A DNA stretch of 64,000 nt from Streptomyces sp. NRRL F-6676 (GTDB lineage: Bacteria > Actinomycetota > Actinomycetes > Streptomycetales > Streptomycetaceae): contig NZ_JOHS01000007.1 in NCBI RefSeq assembly GCF_000725625.1, positions 124,001 through 188,000 on the forward strand, written 5' to 3'. A program made the translations under genes and the position numbers. Positions 42,148-51,134 of this stretch are shown here, one piece after another (positions within the stretch are counted from its first letter, which is position 1; each line of letters starts with the position of its first letter). The notes beneath the pieces are model-generated. The model was not told the origin of the DNA. It searched no databases and saw nothing but the letters and a program-made list of their open reading frames with translations.

Positions 42148-43122
42148 TCACCGGTCCTGGGCGGCGACGCGGGGCAGCAGGCGGGTGGCGTTGGCCGTGG
42201 TCAGGGCGCGCCAGGTGGTGGCGCCGGGCTGGTCGGCGGTGTCGAGGGAGGCGACCTGCTGGGCGACGGCGCCGACCGGCGTCCAGCAGTAGTCGCTGCC
42301 GTACAGGATCCGTGCGGGGCCGAAGGCGCGTTCCAGGGCCGGTACCTGGTGCGGGAACGGGGTCCCGGCGAGGTCGAACCAGAGCCCGGACACCTGCTCC
42401 CGGACGGACGGCTCGTCCGGGGAGCCGCCGTCGAACGCGGTGCGGAAGAGTTCCATCCGGTCGACCAGCAGCGGGAGCGTGCCGCCGCCGTGGGTGAAGA
42501 TCCACCGCACGCCGGGGTGCCGTGTGAGGACCCCGTTGAAGACCAGGTCGGAAACGGTGCGGGTGGAGTCGAAGAGGAATTCCAGCATCGGCCGGGGCCG
42601 GCCCGCCGAGACCGTCTCGGGGTGGACGGGAGAGGTGGGGTGGACGAAGACCACGGCCTCGCGGCGGCCGAGTTCGGCCCACAGCGGCTCGAACCGCTCG
42701 TCGCCCAGGTAGCGGCCGTGCGCGTTGGACTCGACGGTGACCCCGTCGCTGCCCAACTCATCCAGCGCGTACGCGAGTTCGACGAGGCTCCCGTCGACGT
42801 CCGGCAGCGGCAGCGAGGCGAAGTGGCCGAAGCGGCCGGGGTGGGCACGGACGACGCCGGCGGCGTACTCGTTGACCTCGCGGGTGAGCGTACGGGCCGC
42901 CGCGTCGTCGCCGAAGTGCGTGCCCGGGGAGGAGATGGTCAGCAGCGCGGTGCGGATGCGGTGCTCGTCCATCAGCCGCAGGTGTTCCGCGGGGCTCCAG
43001 GAGGGCCAGCCGGGCATCCCGTCCGGGTGGGTGTGCCCGGCGGCCCGGGCCGCGCGCACATAGGAGTCGGTCACGAAGTGGGCGTGGACGTCGATCAGTT
43101 CGTCGGGCGCCGGTTCGGCCAT
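42148..43122 (-). CDS. ACMSD-like amidohydrolase-family metal enzyme
   Basis: 324 residues. Metal ligands of the superfamily are visible: IDVHAHF near residue 11, VVFVHPTSP, IFTHGGGTLP, and GSDYCW near 275. The branch contains decarboxylases of the ACMSD and gamma-resorcylate type and hydrolases. gamma-Resorcylate decarboxylation gives resorcinol, which feeds hydroxyquinol; the damaged hydroxyquinol genes are 20 kb away, so a link is speculative. It stands alone next to SulP. Confidence 0.85.
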   Translation of the reverse strand: MAEPAPDELIDVHAHFVTDSYVRAARAAGHTHPDGMPGWPSWSPAEHLRLMDEHRIRTALLTISSPGTHFGDDAAARTLTREVNEYAAGVVRAHPGRFGHFASLPLPDVDGSLVELAYALDELGSDGVTVESNAHGRYLGDERFEPLWAELGRREAVVFVHPTSPVHPETVSAGRPRPMLEFLFDSTRTVSDLVFNGVLTRHPGVRWIFTHGGGTLPLLVDRMELFRTAFDGGSPDEPSVREQVSGLWFDLAGTPFPHQVPALERAFGPARILYGSDYCWTPVGAVAQQVASLDTADQPGATTWRALTTANATRLLPRVAAQDR

Positions 43123-43224
43123 GGTGCGTCACTCCTCACGACTCGGGGGCGCGGGAAGCGCCCCCGGACACGATAGTGATCCGTCGCGGCCGGGCCCCGC
43201 CGGCCCGGAGCCCGGTGGCCGGTT

Positions 43225-44655
43225 TCAGTGGCTCGCGGTGAGTTCGCCGCTGAGCCTGCCGTGCAGGCGGGCGCTGGAGGTGTTCAGACCGATGATCTCG
43301 ACGGTCTTGCCGCGCTGGGCGTACTTGGTCTCGATGGCGTCCAGGGCGGCGACGGAGGAGGCGTCCCAGACGTGGGTGTCGGTGAGGTCGATGACGACCT
43401 TGTCGGGGTCGCCGGCGTAGTCGAACTGGGTGACGAGGTCGTTGGAGGAGGCGAAGAAGAGCTGCCCGGTGACGGCGTAGACGACCTGGGTGCCGTCGGG
43501 GTCGGTGACGGAGGTGACCTCGGTGAGGTGGGCGACGCGGCGGGCGAAGACCATCATGGCGGTCAGCGAGCCGACGACGACACCGATGGACAGGTTGCCC
43601 GTCGCCACGACGACGATGACCGTCACGACCATGACGGCACTCTCGCCGACCGGCATCCGCTTGAGCGTGGCCGGCTTGACCGAGTGCCAGTCGAAGGTGC
43701 CGACGGAGACCAGGACCATGACGGCGACCAGGGCGGCCATCGGGATCCGGGAGACCACGGGGCCCAGCACGATGCACAGGACGAGCAGGAAGAACCCGGC
43801 CAGGAAGGTCGACAGCCGGGTGCGGGCACCGTTCTTCACGTTGATCATCGTCTGGCCGATCATGCCGCAGCCGCCCATGCCGCCGAAGAGGCCGGTGACG
43901 ATGTTGGCGATGCCCTGGCCGACCGCCTCGCGCGTCTTGTCGGACCGGGTGTCGGTGAGGTCGTCGACCAGCTTCGCGGTCATCATCGACTCCATGATGC
44001 CCACGAGGGCCATCGCGAAGGCGTAGGGGGCGATGACGGTGAGGGTGTGGGTGGTGAACGGCACGTCGGGGATGCCGGGCACGGGCAGCGACGAGGGCAG
44101 CGTGCCCTTGTCGCCCACGGTCGGCACGGCGATCCCGGCGGCGACGGTGATGACGGTCAGGACGACGATCGACACCAGCGGCGCGGGCACCGCCTTGGTC
44201 ACCCTCGGGAACAGCACCATCAGCACCAGGCCGGCGACGACGAGCGGGTAGACCGGCCAGGGCACGTCGCGCAGGTTGGGGATCTGGGCGGTGAACAGCA
44301 GGATGCCGAGGGCGTTGACGAAGCCGACCATCACGCTGCGCGGGACGAACCGCATCAGCTTGGCCACGCCCAGCGCGCCGAGCGCGATCTGGAAGACGCC
44401 GGCGAGGACGACGGTGGCGACCAGGTAGCCGAGACCGTACTGGCGGGCTACGGGGGCGATGACCAGGGCGACGGCGCCGGTGGCGGCGGAGATCATGGCG
44501 GGCCGGCCGCCGACGAAGGCGATCACCATGGCCATGGTGCAGGCGGCGAACAGGCCGACCTTGGGGTCGACGCCGGCGATCACGGAGAAGGAGATCGCCT
44601 CCGGGATCAGGGCCAGGCCGACCACCAGGCCGGCCAGGGCCTCGGTGCGGAACAC
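43225..44655 (-). CDS. SulP-family anion transporter with STAS domain
   Basis: 476 residues from GTG 44655. The family pattern is TEALAGLVVGLALIPEAISFSVIAGVDP near the start, about 10-12 membrane helices, and a C-terminal STAS domain (VVIDLTDTHVWDASSVAALDAI). It may move sulfate, bicarbonate or dicarboxylates. It has GMGGCGMIGQTMINVKNG in the core. The first helix is fully present even with the late start. No carbonic anhydrase gene is adjacent. Confidence 0.9.
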   Translation of the reverse strand: MFRTEALAGLVVGLALIPEAISFSVIAGVDPKVGLFAACTMAMVIAFVGGRPAMISAATGAVALVIAPVARQYGLGYLVATVVLAGVFQIALGALGVAKLMRFVPRSVMVGFVNALGILLFTAQIPNLRDVPWPVYPLVVAGLVLMVLFPRVTKAVPAPLVSIVVLTVITVAAGIAVPTVGDKGTLPSSLPVPGIPDVPFTTHTLTVIAPYAFAMALVGIMESMMTAKLVDDLTDTRSDKTREAVGQGIANIVTGLFGGMGGCGMIGQTMINVKNGARTRLSTFLAGFFLLVLCIVLGPVVSRIPMAALVAVMVLVSVGTFDWHSVKPATLKRMPVGESAVMVVTVIVVVATGNLSIGVVVGSLTAMMVFARRVAHLTEVTSVTDPDGTQVVYAVTGQLFFASSNDLVTQFDYAGDPDKVVIDLTDTHVWDASSVAALDAIETKYAQRGKTVEIIGLNTSSARLHGRLSGELTASH

Positions 44656-45260
44656 GGCCGGCGACAGCCAGACCGGCCGGCCGGGACGGCGCGGCAGCCC
44701 GGCGGGACGGGGCGGGAGGAGGGCGCGGAAGTGGGCAAGGGGCGGTACCTGTCTGTGCTCGGGCGCGCCGCGGCGACGGGACGCGGGGGACGGACACGGC
44801 GGGCCGGACGGCGGGCCGCGGTCGGCCCGCGTGCGCGGGCCGGAAGTCTTCGGGGCGGTGAGGCGGGGCGAGGGGGGCGGACCGCTGTCCGCACGACCCG
44901 GCCGCTGTCAGGGCCGGTACGTCACGGCGGGCAGGCGTCGGCGGCGGGCGTCATCGGCTCGCGCACGCGTGTCTCCCAGACTAGGAACGGTTCGCCGGGA
45001 ACGGCGTCGGCCCCGGAACGGCGGTGGCGGGCCCCGTGCGGGCCCGGTCCTCACCGCGCGGGGCAACCTTACCGCGCGGCGCCGGAGCGGCCATACGCCG
45101 ACGGAAGGCGTGGGCTCCACCCCCGAGAGGGCTCCACCCCCGAGGGGGCTCTGCCCCCTGGACCCCCGGGAGGGCGTGGGGGCCACGCCCCCGGCGACAG
45201 GGAACGCCGCCGAGCGGGGCGGGGCAGGGCCCGGCGGCGGGGCCTGTCTCCGGTGCGGGG
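44656..45260. other. Noncoding stretch with GC-rich hairpins
   Basis: About 600 bp between SulP and a LysR gene. A dense element at 45112-45192 contains GGGGGC-tct-GCCCCC (45144-45158) and GGGCGTGG...CCACGCCC hairpins, resembling the small dispersed elements common between Streptomyces genes. The rest shows no supported gene; the SulP promoter should lie here. Confidence 0.6.
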
Positions 45261-46151
45261 TCAGGCCGTGGTGAGGGCCTGGACGACCCTGGTGATCGCC
45301 GGAGTCGGTGGGCCCGGGAGGCGGGCGGCCAGGACGCGGCGGAGTTCGGGGGGTGCGCCGTCGACGCGGAGCAGGGTCACGCCGGGCGGCAGCGCCGCCG
45401 ACATCCGGCGCGGGACCGTCGTCACGCCGAAGCCCGCGGCGACCAGGCGGAGCTTGGTCAGCCAGTCGCGGGCGCTGTGGACGACGCGTGGGCGTCCGGG
45501 CAGGCCGGGCCAGACGCCGAGCAGGGGTTCGGCGCCGGAGGACGGCGTGGCGATCCAGGGGGCGTCGAGGAGTTCCTCCGCGTGCACGGAGGTGCGGCCG
45601 GCGAACGCGCCGGTGGTCGGGGCGGCCACGCACAGCTCCGTGTCCTCGATCCGTTCGAGGTGCAGCGCGGGGCTCTCCCCGTCCGAGGGCCGGTGCGGCG
45701 GGCGGGAGGTCAGCACGGCGAGGTCGAGCGAGCCGGCCCGCAGGGCCCGGATCAGGCTCGGCGTGGTGCCCTCACGTGTCGTCACGGCGATGTGCGGATC
45801 GGTCCCGGTGAGCCGGGTGAGCGCGACGGGCAGGAGCATGGCGCCCCCGCTGGGGAAGATCCCCAGCCGCACCGGTTCCGTCCGCCCGGTGGAGCCCGTG
45901 AGATCCTGTTCGGCCTCGTCGAGGCAGGCCAGGATCGTGCGGGCGTGCCGCAGCAGGGTCAGCCCGGCCGGGGTGAGCCGCACCCCGTCGAAGTGCCGTT
46001 CGAAGAGCACCGCACCCGCGCCGCGTTCGAGCGCCGCGGCCTGCCGGGAGACCGCCGACTGGGTGTAGCCGAGCCGGGCGGCGGCAGCGGTGAAGCTCCC
46101 GGACTCGGCGACCTGGCGCAGCACCCGCAGCGCCGTACTGGAGAAGTCCAT
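45261..46151 (-). CDS. LysR-family transcriptional regulator
   Basis: 296 residues. The HTH is ESGSFTAAAARLGYTQSAVSRQAAALE near residues 16-42; the effector domain follows. The promoter side faces an empty region (46152-46507) where a target gene would usually be, so either that gene has decayed or the regulator acts elsewhere. Confidence 0.9.
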   Translation of the reverse strand: MDFSSTALRVLRQVAESGSFTAAAARLGYTQSAVSRQAAALERGAGAVLFERHFDGVRLTPAGLTLLRHARTILACLDEAEQDLTGSTGRTEPVRLGIFPSGGAMLLPVALTRLTGTDPHIAVTTREGTTPSLIRALRAGSLDLAVLTSRPPHRPSDGESPALHLERIEDTELCVAAPTTGAFAGRTSVHAEELLDAPWIATPSSGAEPLLGVWPGLPGRPRVVHSARDWLTKLRLVAAGFGVTTVPRRMSAALPPGVTLLRVDGAPPELRRVLAARLPGPPTPAITRVVQALTTA

Positions 46152-46507
46152 GCCGCCTACGCATACCAGATGTGCGGGACCGTCGCTTCACGCATGGGCC
46201 CGGCGCTCCTGGCGTCGACAGGGAGCGATCAAGCGTGACGCCGTACGCCGAGGAGGTCTTCAGCGGCCGGCGCGGGTACCCGCCGGAGCCGCCGGTGGTG
46301 CCCGGCATCGGCGGACCGAACCTCGCTCTCCCCCGCCCCCGGCCCATGCGCGACTCGGTGACGGCGCGCAGGCGGTGGAGGGGCCCGCGTGCCGCCGGCG
46401 TCGAAACACCCGGGACCGTTCGGCCGGAGGGTCCCGCTCCCGCGCCGGTCCGCGCCGGTGGTACGGGCCGGGCTCGCGCCGGCCCGCGCAGGTCGTACGG
46501 GCCCGGC
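46152..46507. other. Intergenic stretch, no gene seen
   Basis: 356 bp between the LysR promoter and the end of the YeiH-like gene. Open frames here have low-complexity Gly/Arg/Pro content. A divergent LysR target appears to be missing. Confidence 0.5.
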
Positions 46508-47665
46508 TCACAGATACCCGGTCAGGAACTGGACGGCCAGGCTGGTGGCCGACACCACCAGCCACAGACAGCCGCCGAGCAGCAGGGGCGCGGGGCCGGT
46601 CCGGCGCAGCGCGGCGGGGTCGGTGGAGAGTCCGATCGCGGAGAGGGCGACCGTGATCAGGAATCCGGCGACCGTGCCGAGCGGCCCGTGGGCGGCGGAG
46701 GGGACGAGCCCCGCGGTGTTGAGGGCCGCCAGGGCGAGGAACCCGACGAGGAACCACGGCACCAGTCGGCCGACCCGCACGGCGACGGGTCCTCTCCGTC
46801 CGGCACTCGCACCCGCCTCCGTGCCCCCGGCCGCATCGGCGCCCGCACTCGCGGCGCCTTCTGCCGCTTCTGCCCGGCGGCGGGCCAGCGCCGCCAGACC
46901 GAGGCAGATCGGGATGATCATCAGTGTGCGGGCCAGTTTGACCACCACCGCGTAGTCGGCCGCCGGGCCGCCGTACGTCGTGGCGGCGGCGACCACCGAC
47001 GACATGTCGTTGACGGCGGTCCCGGCGAAGAGGCCGAAGGCGTGCTGCCCCATCCCCAGCGCATGCCCGAGGACGGGGAAGACCAGCACGGCCGCGATGT
47101 TGAAGACGAAGATCGTGGAGACGGCGTAGGCCACCTCCGCCCCGGCCGCCCCGATCACCGGTGTCACCGCCGCGATCGCGGAGGCCCCGCACACCCCGGT
47201 GCCCACGCCGATCAGGGTGCGCAGGTCCCGTACGACACCGAGTCGGCGCCCGATGCCGTAGGCCGCCGCCAGGCAGACCGCGAGGGTCACGAGCATCACC
47301 GGCAGCGAGCCGGCCCCGACCCGCAGCACCTGGCCGAGGGAGAGCTGCGCGCCGAGGACCACCACCGCCGCCTGGAGCACCCCGCGCCCGGCGAAGGCGA
47401 TGCCCGGCCGCGTCCGGTCCCCCGGGCGCACCGCGACCGCCACCAGCACCCCGAGCACGATCCCGCCGACCGGCCCGCCGACGACGGGCACGAGCCGGCC
47501 CAGCACGGTCGCGACGACGGCGATCCCGGCGGCGAGCGCGAGCCCGGGCAGCCGGTCGGCGGCACCGCGGAACGGCGAGGCGGCGGGAGCCGCGCCGCGT
47601 CCTCGCACGACGGGGGCATGTGGGGGGCGGGTCCTCCTCGGCCGGAAAACGCTGGCGTCTTTCAT
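46508..47665 (-). CDS. YeiH-family putative sulfate exporter
   Basis: 385 residues from ATG 47665. About ten helices and the family blocks GRGVLQAAVVVLGAQLSLGQ, GTGVCGASAIAAVTPVI and FAGTAVNDMSSVVAAATTYG are present. A soluble low-complexity loop (Ala/Gly-rich, near residue 275) splits the C-terminal helices. It is divergent from a LysR regulator with the dyad GCGTATG-N7-CATACGC between, as in the YeiE-YeiH pair of other bacteria. Confidence 0.88.
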   Translation of the reverse strand: MKDASVFRPRRTRPPHAPVVRGRGAAPAASPFRGAADRLPGLALAAGIAVVATVLGRLVPVVGGPVGGIVLGVLVAVAVRPGDRTRPGIAFAGRGVLQAAVVVLGAQLSLGQVLRVGAGSLPVMLVTLAVCLAAAYGIGRRLGVVRDLRTLIGVGTGVCGASAIAAVTPVIGAAGAEVAYAVSTIFVFNIAAVLVFPVLGHALGMGQHAFGLFAGTAVNDMSSVVAAATTYGGPAADYAVVVKLARTLMIIPICLGLAALARRRAEAAEGAASAGADAAGGTEAGASAGRRGPVAVRVGRLVPWFLVGFLALAALNTAGLVPSAAHGPLGTVAGFLITVALSAIGLSTDPAALRRTGPAPLLLGGCLWLVVSATSLAVQFLTGYL

Positions 47666-47732
47666 GATCACCACCTTGCGCGGCCCCGCGCCCGCCCTGT
47701 AGCCCCCGGTCGGTGAGGAGGTCATAGCGCGG

Positions 47733-47753
47733 GCGTATGACCGGCACATACGC
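47733..47753. promoter_or_regulatory. LysR operator dyad
   Basis: GCGTATG (47733-47739) and CATACGC (47747-47753) are perfect arms with a 7-nt spacer, just before the LysR start at 47761. The layout includes the T-N11-A pattern of LysR sites. Confidence 0.8.
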
Positions 47754-47760
47754 TGGCGCT

Positions 47761-48735
47761 GTGACAGACGCCTCCGTGCCGGCGGACCCCCGTAGCGCTC
47801 CCCTCCCCCTGCGCACCCCCGATCTGGAGTCGCTGCGGCTCCTGGTGCTCGTGGCCGAGCTGGAGAGCCTGGGCCGGGCGGCCGAGCGGCTGCGGATCTC
47901 GCAGCCGTCCGCCAGCCGCCGGCTGACCACGCTGGAGCGCGGGCTCGGCCTGGTGCTGGTGGACCGCACCCGGCGCGGCTCACGGCTGACGCTGGCCGGC
48001 CAGGTCGTCGCCGGGCACGCCCGTCGGGTGCTGGACGAGCTGGACGACCTCCTCGCCGGGGCCGGGAAACTGCGCGACCGGCGGGAGGCCGAACTGCGGG
48101 TCGCGGCGAGTCTCACGATCGCCGAGTATCTGCTGCCCGGCTGGATCAGCGAGCTGCGCGCCCGCCGTCCGGAGCTGTACATCGGACTGCAAGTGACCAA
48201 CAGCGCGCGCGTGCCCGAGCTGGTCGAGTCGGGCGAGGCCGACGTCGGGTTCATCGAGGGGCCCCGGCTGTCCCGGGTGATGTCGACCAGGCAGGTGGCC
48301 GAGGACCGGCTCGTCGTCGTGGTCGACCCCGGTCACCCGTGGGCCCGGCGCCGGGAACCGCTCACCGCGCGGGAGCTGTCCCGTACGCCGCTGGTGCTGC
48401 GGGAGAGCGGTTCCGGCACCCGCCAGACCCTCGACCGCGCCCTGCATCTGGCCGGCTGCGAGCGGGCCCGGGCCCTGGTGGAGCTCGGCTCGACGACGGC
48501 CGTGCGCGGCACGGTGATCGCGGGCTCAGGACCGGCGGTGCTGAGCGAACTGGCCGTCCGCCGTGACCTCGACGAGGGGCTGCTGGTCGGTGTCGAGGTC
48601 ACGGGCGTGGACCTCACGCGCGATCTGCGCGCGGTCTGGCCCACCGGGCGGCGCCTGGTGGGCCCGGCGGCCGAGCTGGTGGCGGTGGCCCGCCGCACCC
48701 TCACCGGCCGGCGGCCGCCCGGTCCGACGGAGTGA
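47761..48735 (+). CDS. LysR-family regulator (YeiE-like) of the exporter
   Basis: About 324 residues from GTG 47761. The HTH is ELESLGRAAERLRISQPSASRRL; the effector domain has ELRVAASLTIAEYLLPGWIS, typical of CysB/YeiE-type regulators. It is divergent from the YeiH-like exporter and probably controls it. Its 3' end overlaps the end of the convergent dehydratase-like gene (from 48701) by 35 bp, which is unusual. Confidence 0.9.
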   Translation: MTDASVPADPRSAPLPLRTPDLESLRLLVLVAELESLGRAAERLRISQPSASRRLTTLERGLGLVLVDRTRRGSRLTLAGQVVAGHARRVLDELDDLLAGAGKLRDRREAELRVAASLTIAEYLLPGWISELRARRPELYIGLQVTNSARVPELVESGEADVGFIEGPRLSRVMSTRQVAEDRLVVVVDPGHPWARRREPLTARELSRTPLVLRESGSGTRQTLDRALHLAGCERARALVELGSTTAVRGTVIAGSGPAVLSELAVRRDLDEGLLVGVEVTGVDLTRDLRAVWPTGRRLVGPAAELVAVARRTLTGRRPPGPTE

Positions 48736-49966
48736 GCGTGCCGAGCCAGTCGCCGACGGTGCGGGTGAGGCCGTCCGCGTCGGCGGCGCGCGCGTCGACG
48801 TTGTCGGCGTGCAGTTCGAGGACCGGGATGCCGGCGGCCTCGAGCGCGCGGGTCGTGAAGTAGCTGCCCCGCGCGTCCTCCGACACCAGGTGCACGACGC
48901 CGTCGACGCCGTGGTGGCGTGCCTCCTTGACGTACCACTCCGCCGACCAGGGCGGCGTGTAGAGCTGGTCGGGGAAGGCGGCGAAGCGGGCGGCCAGGGC
49001 GCGCAGCGGGTCGTCGCCGTAGCGGAGGTAGCCGTCGGCGGCGATCGCGAGGTACATCGACCAGACGAACACCGCGCCGTGGCTCTCCTCGAAGCGCCGG
49101 TAGAAGTCGAGGTCGAACCAGAGCCCGCGGCCGATCCACATCAGGCGCAGCCGCTCGTCGGGGCAGACGGCCGTTCCGGTGGCGACCCGTTCGGCCACCT
49201 CGTCGTGGAAGGCGCGGGCGGCGTCGCGCGCCCAGGTGGTGCCCCGGTGCCACTGCGGGATCATCACGCTGGGGATGGAGTCGTTGACGGGCAGCGGGCA
49301 GGGGCGGGCACGGGCGATCAGGTCGCGGGTGCGGCGGTTCCACTCCTGCTGCTCGTTGACCAGCTCCATGACCTCGGCGAAGCGGGTCTCGGAGAAGACC
49401 CGGCCGGTGGTCTGCTCCAGGAACCGTATGAGGCCCTCGAGTTCGCCGGTCATCAGGTCCAGGCGGTCGCTGCCGACGGCCCGTTCCCAGTCGCGCGGCA
49501 TCAGTTCCCACCAGCGGGTGGGGACGTCGTTCTCGGCGGCGCTCTCCAGCGGGTAGAAGGAGACGCCGGGCTGGTCGCCCCAGAGGTCGAAGATCTTGCG
49601 GGAGGCGTCGCCCGTGGTCTCCGCGAGCACAACGGTGGGCCGGGGCAGCCCGCCCCAGGGCGCGTTCGCCGGGTCGGGGTCGAAGGCAGAGGCCAGGGGG
49701 ATGGCGCTGTACTGCTCGCTGTCGTCGGGGAGCCCGCGGGCGCGCAGCAGTTCCAGGTAGTCCTGGGCGCGGCGCTTGGCGGTGACGATCGAGGACCACC
49801 ACTGGTTGACGACGTACGGGATGCCCATGGTGCGGAAGATCTCCTGCGGGGCATCGGCGTTGACGAGGGCGAAGTCGCCGCCGTCGGCCAGGTCCGCGCG
49901 GAGGTCGGCGAACCACTGCCGCTGGTGGGCGGTGGCGGCCGACGCCGAGTTCAGCCGGGCGTTCAC
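48701..49966 (-). CDS. 2-hydroxyacyl-CoA dehydratase-like subunit (cysteine-poor)
   Basis: 421 residues from GTG 49966. The overall order follows HgdB/BcrC-like subunits: an N-terminal GIPYVVNQWWSS block, the VVLAETTGDASRKIFDL strand where the Fe-S Cys normally sits in STCD, a middle CPDERLRLMWIGRGLWFD segment, and C-terminal DGVVHLVSEDARGSYFTTRALEAAGIPVLEL, where the FHLxRxC Cys is replaced by Asp/Ala. So two of the usual cluster cysteines are absent. No dehydratase activator (HgdC-type ATPase) gene is nearby. It may have kept the acyl-CoA binding fold for a different reaction. It is coupled by GTGA to its partner subunit. Confidence 0.75.
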   Translation of the reverse strand: MNARLNSASAATAHQRQWFADLRADLADGGDFALVNADAPQEIFRTMGIPYVVNQWWSSIVTAKRRAQDYLELLRARGLPDDSEQYSAIPLASAFDPDPANAPWGGLPRPTVVLAETTGDASRKIFDLWGDQPGVSFYPLESAAENDVPTRWWELMPRDWERAVGSDRLDLMTGELEGLIRFLEQTTGRVFSETRFAEVMELVNEQQEWNRRTRDLIARARPCPLPVNDSIPSVMIPQWHRGTTWARDAARAFHDEVAERVATGTAVCPDERLRLMWIGRGLWFDLDFYRRFEESHGAVFVWSMYLAIAADGYLRYGDDPLRALAARFAAFPDQLYTPPWSAEWYVKEARHHGVDGVVHLVSEDARGSYFTTRALEAAGIPVLELHADNVDARAADADGLTRTVGDWLGTLTPSDRAAAGR

Positions 49967-51087
49967 CGGGTCACCTCCGCGTGGGGGCGCAGTGCGGTCA
50001 GTGCCCCGGCCGCCGCGTCGTCGAGTGCGCCGTAGGGCTGCCGGCCGAGCAGGACGGACGGCAGGCCGGTGGCCGCCTCCTGTGCGGCGTAGTCCCAGCG
50101 CGGGGCGTCGTCGTGCCGCCGGGCGTAACTCACCAGGGCCTCGGCGCCGCAGTCCCGTGCGGCCCGGCCGGTGTGTGCGGCCCTGGCCCGGATCGAGGCG
50201 CGCGGGGCGGTGGGGCCGTTGTACTGGTACCGCTCGGCGAGCGCCGCCTCGGTCGGTGCGCCGGTCGGACGCCGGTGGAGCAGGTCGCCCCAGTCGTGGT
50301 CCTCACCGACGATCAGGAGGCCCTTGTCCTCCAGCGCGGCATAGACGTGGGGTGTGTCGTGCGGGCTGCCGGTGAGGAACACCCGCAGCCCCTCGTGCTC
50401 GGGCAACTCGCCCGCTTCTTCGAGGAGTTGTTCGAGGAGGGCGGTGGCGCGGCCGACGGGTAGTGCCGTCGTCGCGGCCACCACGGTGAGCATTTCGGTG
50501 CCGGTGAGCCGGGCCGGCCGCCGCCGGCGCAGCAGCGCGACACGTGTGAGCAGTGCGCGGAGCCGGTCGTGGGCGGTGATGGCGTCGGCGAGCGCCGCGT
50601 CGTCGATGGTCCGGCCGGCCCAGGTCCCGACGGTGGCGCGCACCTGGGCGAACTTGGCCCGCACGTAACGGGTGGTGGTCCGGTGCGGCAGATGCAGGAC
50701 GTCGACCAGGTGCACCGGCGGCAGGGCCGAGGCGGGCTCTACGCGGCGCAGTTCGCGCAGTGCGTAGAACAGGCGCAGGGAGGCCTCGCAGTCCCGGGAG
50801 ACGAGGAGGCCGTCGAGCGGTCCGTAGTCCTGGTCGAGGAGGCGGGTGAGGACCGAGCGGGCCGCCGGGTCGAGGCCGGTGCCCAGGTAGCGGTCGCCGG
50901 CCGTGTGGGGTGCTCCGGGGTCGCCGGACAGGCGCAGGGGGTGCAGTCCGGCGGCGGTGAGGTACTCCACGGGTACGTCGGCGCCGACGTACCCGATCAC
51001 CGGGGCGGGGCCCCGGGTCCCCCCGGCGCCGGCGGTCCGGCCGGGGCCGGTGCCGTGGGAGAGGAGCTGCGCGAGGGCAGCGGACAT
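49963..51087 (-). CDS. 2-hydroxyacyl-CoA dehydratase-like second subunit
   Basis: 374 residues from ATG 51087. It has PVIGYVGADVPVEYLTAAGLHPLRL at the start, VSRDCEASLRLFYALREL (retains the first Cys), HLVDVLHLPHRTT, GSPHDTPHVYAALEDKGLLIVGEDHDWGDLLH (the usual EDxCxGxR Cys is missing), and CGAEALVSYARRHDDAPRW, where the FCDP-type Cys is also missing. It is paired with the upstream-numbered subunit by GTGA overlap. The two subunits together resemble the catalytic component of dehydratases that lost their metal cluster. Confidence 0.75.
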   Translation of the reverse strand: MSAALAQLLSHGTGPGRTAGAGGTRGPAPVIGYVGADVPVEYLTAAGLHPLRLSGDPGAPHTAGDRYLGTGLDPAARSVLTRLLDQDYGPLDGLLVSRDCEASLRLFYALRELRRVEPASALPPVHLVDVLHLPHRTTTRYVRAKFAQVRATVGTWAGRTIDDAALADAITAHDRLRALLTRVALLRRRRPARLTGTEMLTVVAATTALPVGRATALLEQLLEEAGELPEHEGLRVFLTGSPHDTPHVYAALEDKGLLIVGEDHDWGDLLHRRPTGAPTEAALAERYQYNGPTAPRASIRARAAHTGRAARDCGAEALVSYARRHDDAPRWDYAAQEAATGLPSVLLGRQPYGALDDAAAGALTALRPHAEVTR

Positions 51088-51134
51088 GGGTGTTCCTCCA
51101 GGTGGTGCAAGGACGTTGGTCCGGGTGCGGCGGG

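Noticed and set aside
42148..43122. gamma-Resorcylate decarboxylase linked to the hydroxyquinol genes
   Set aside because: The fold fits, but the genes are 20 kb apart and the branch has many activities, so no pathway link was asserted.
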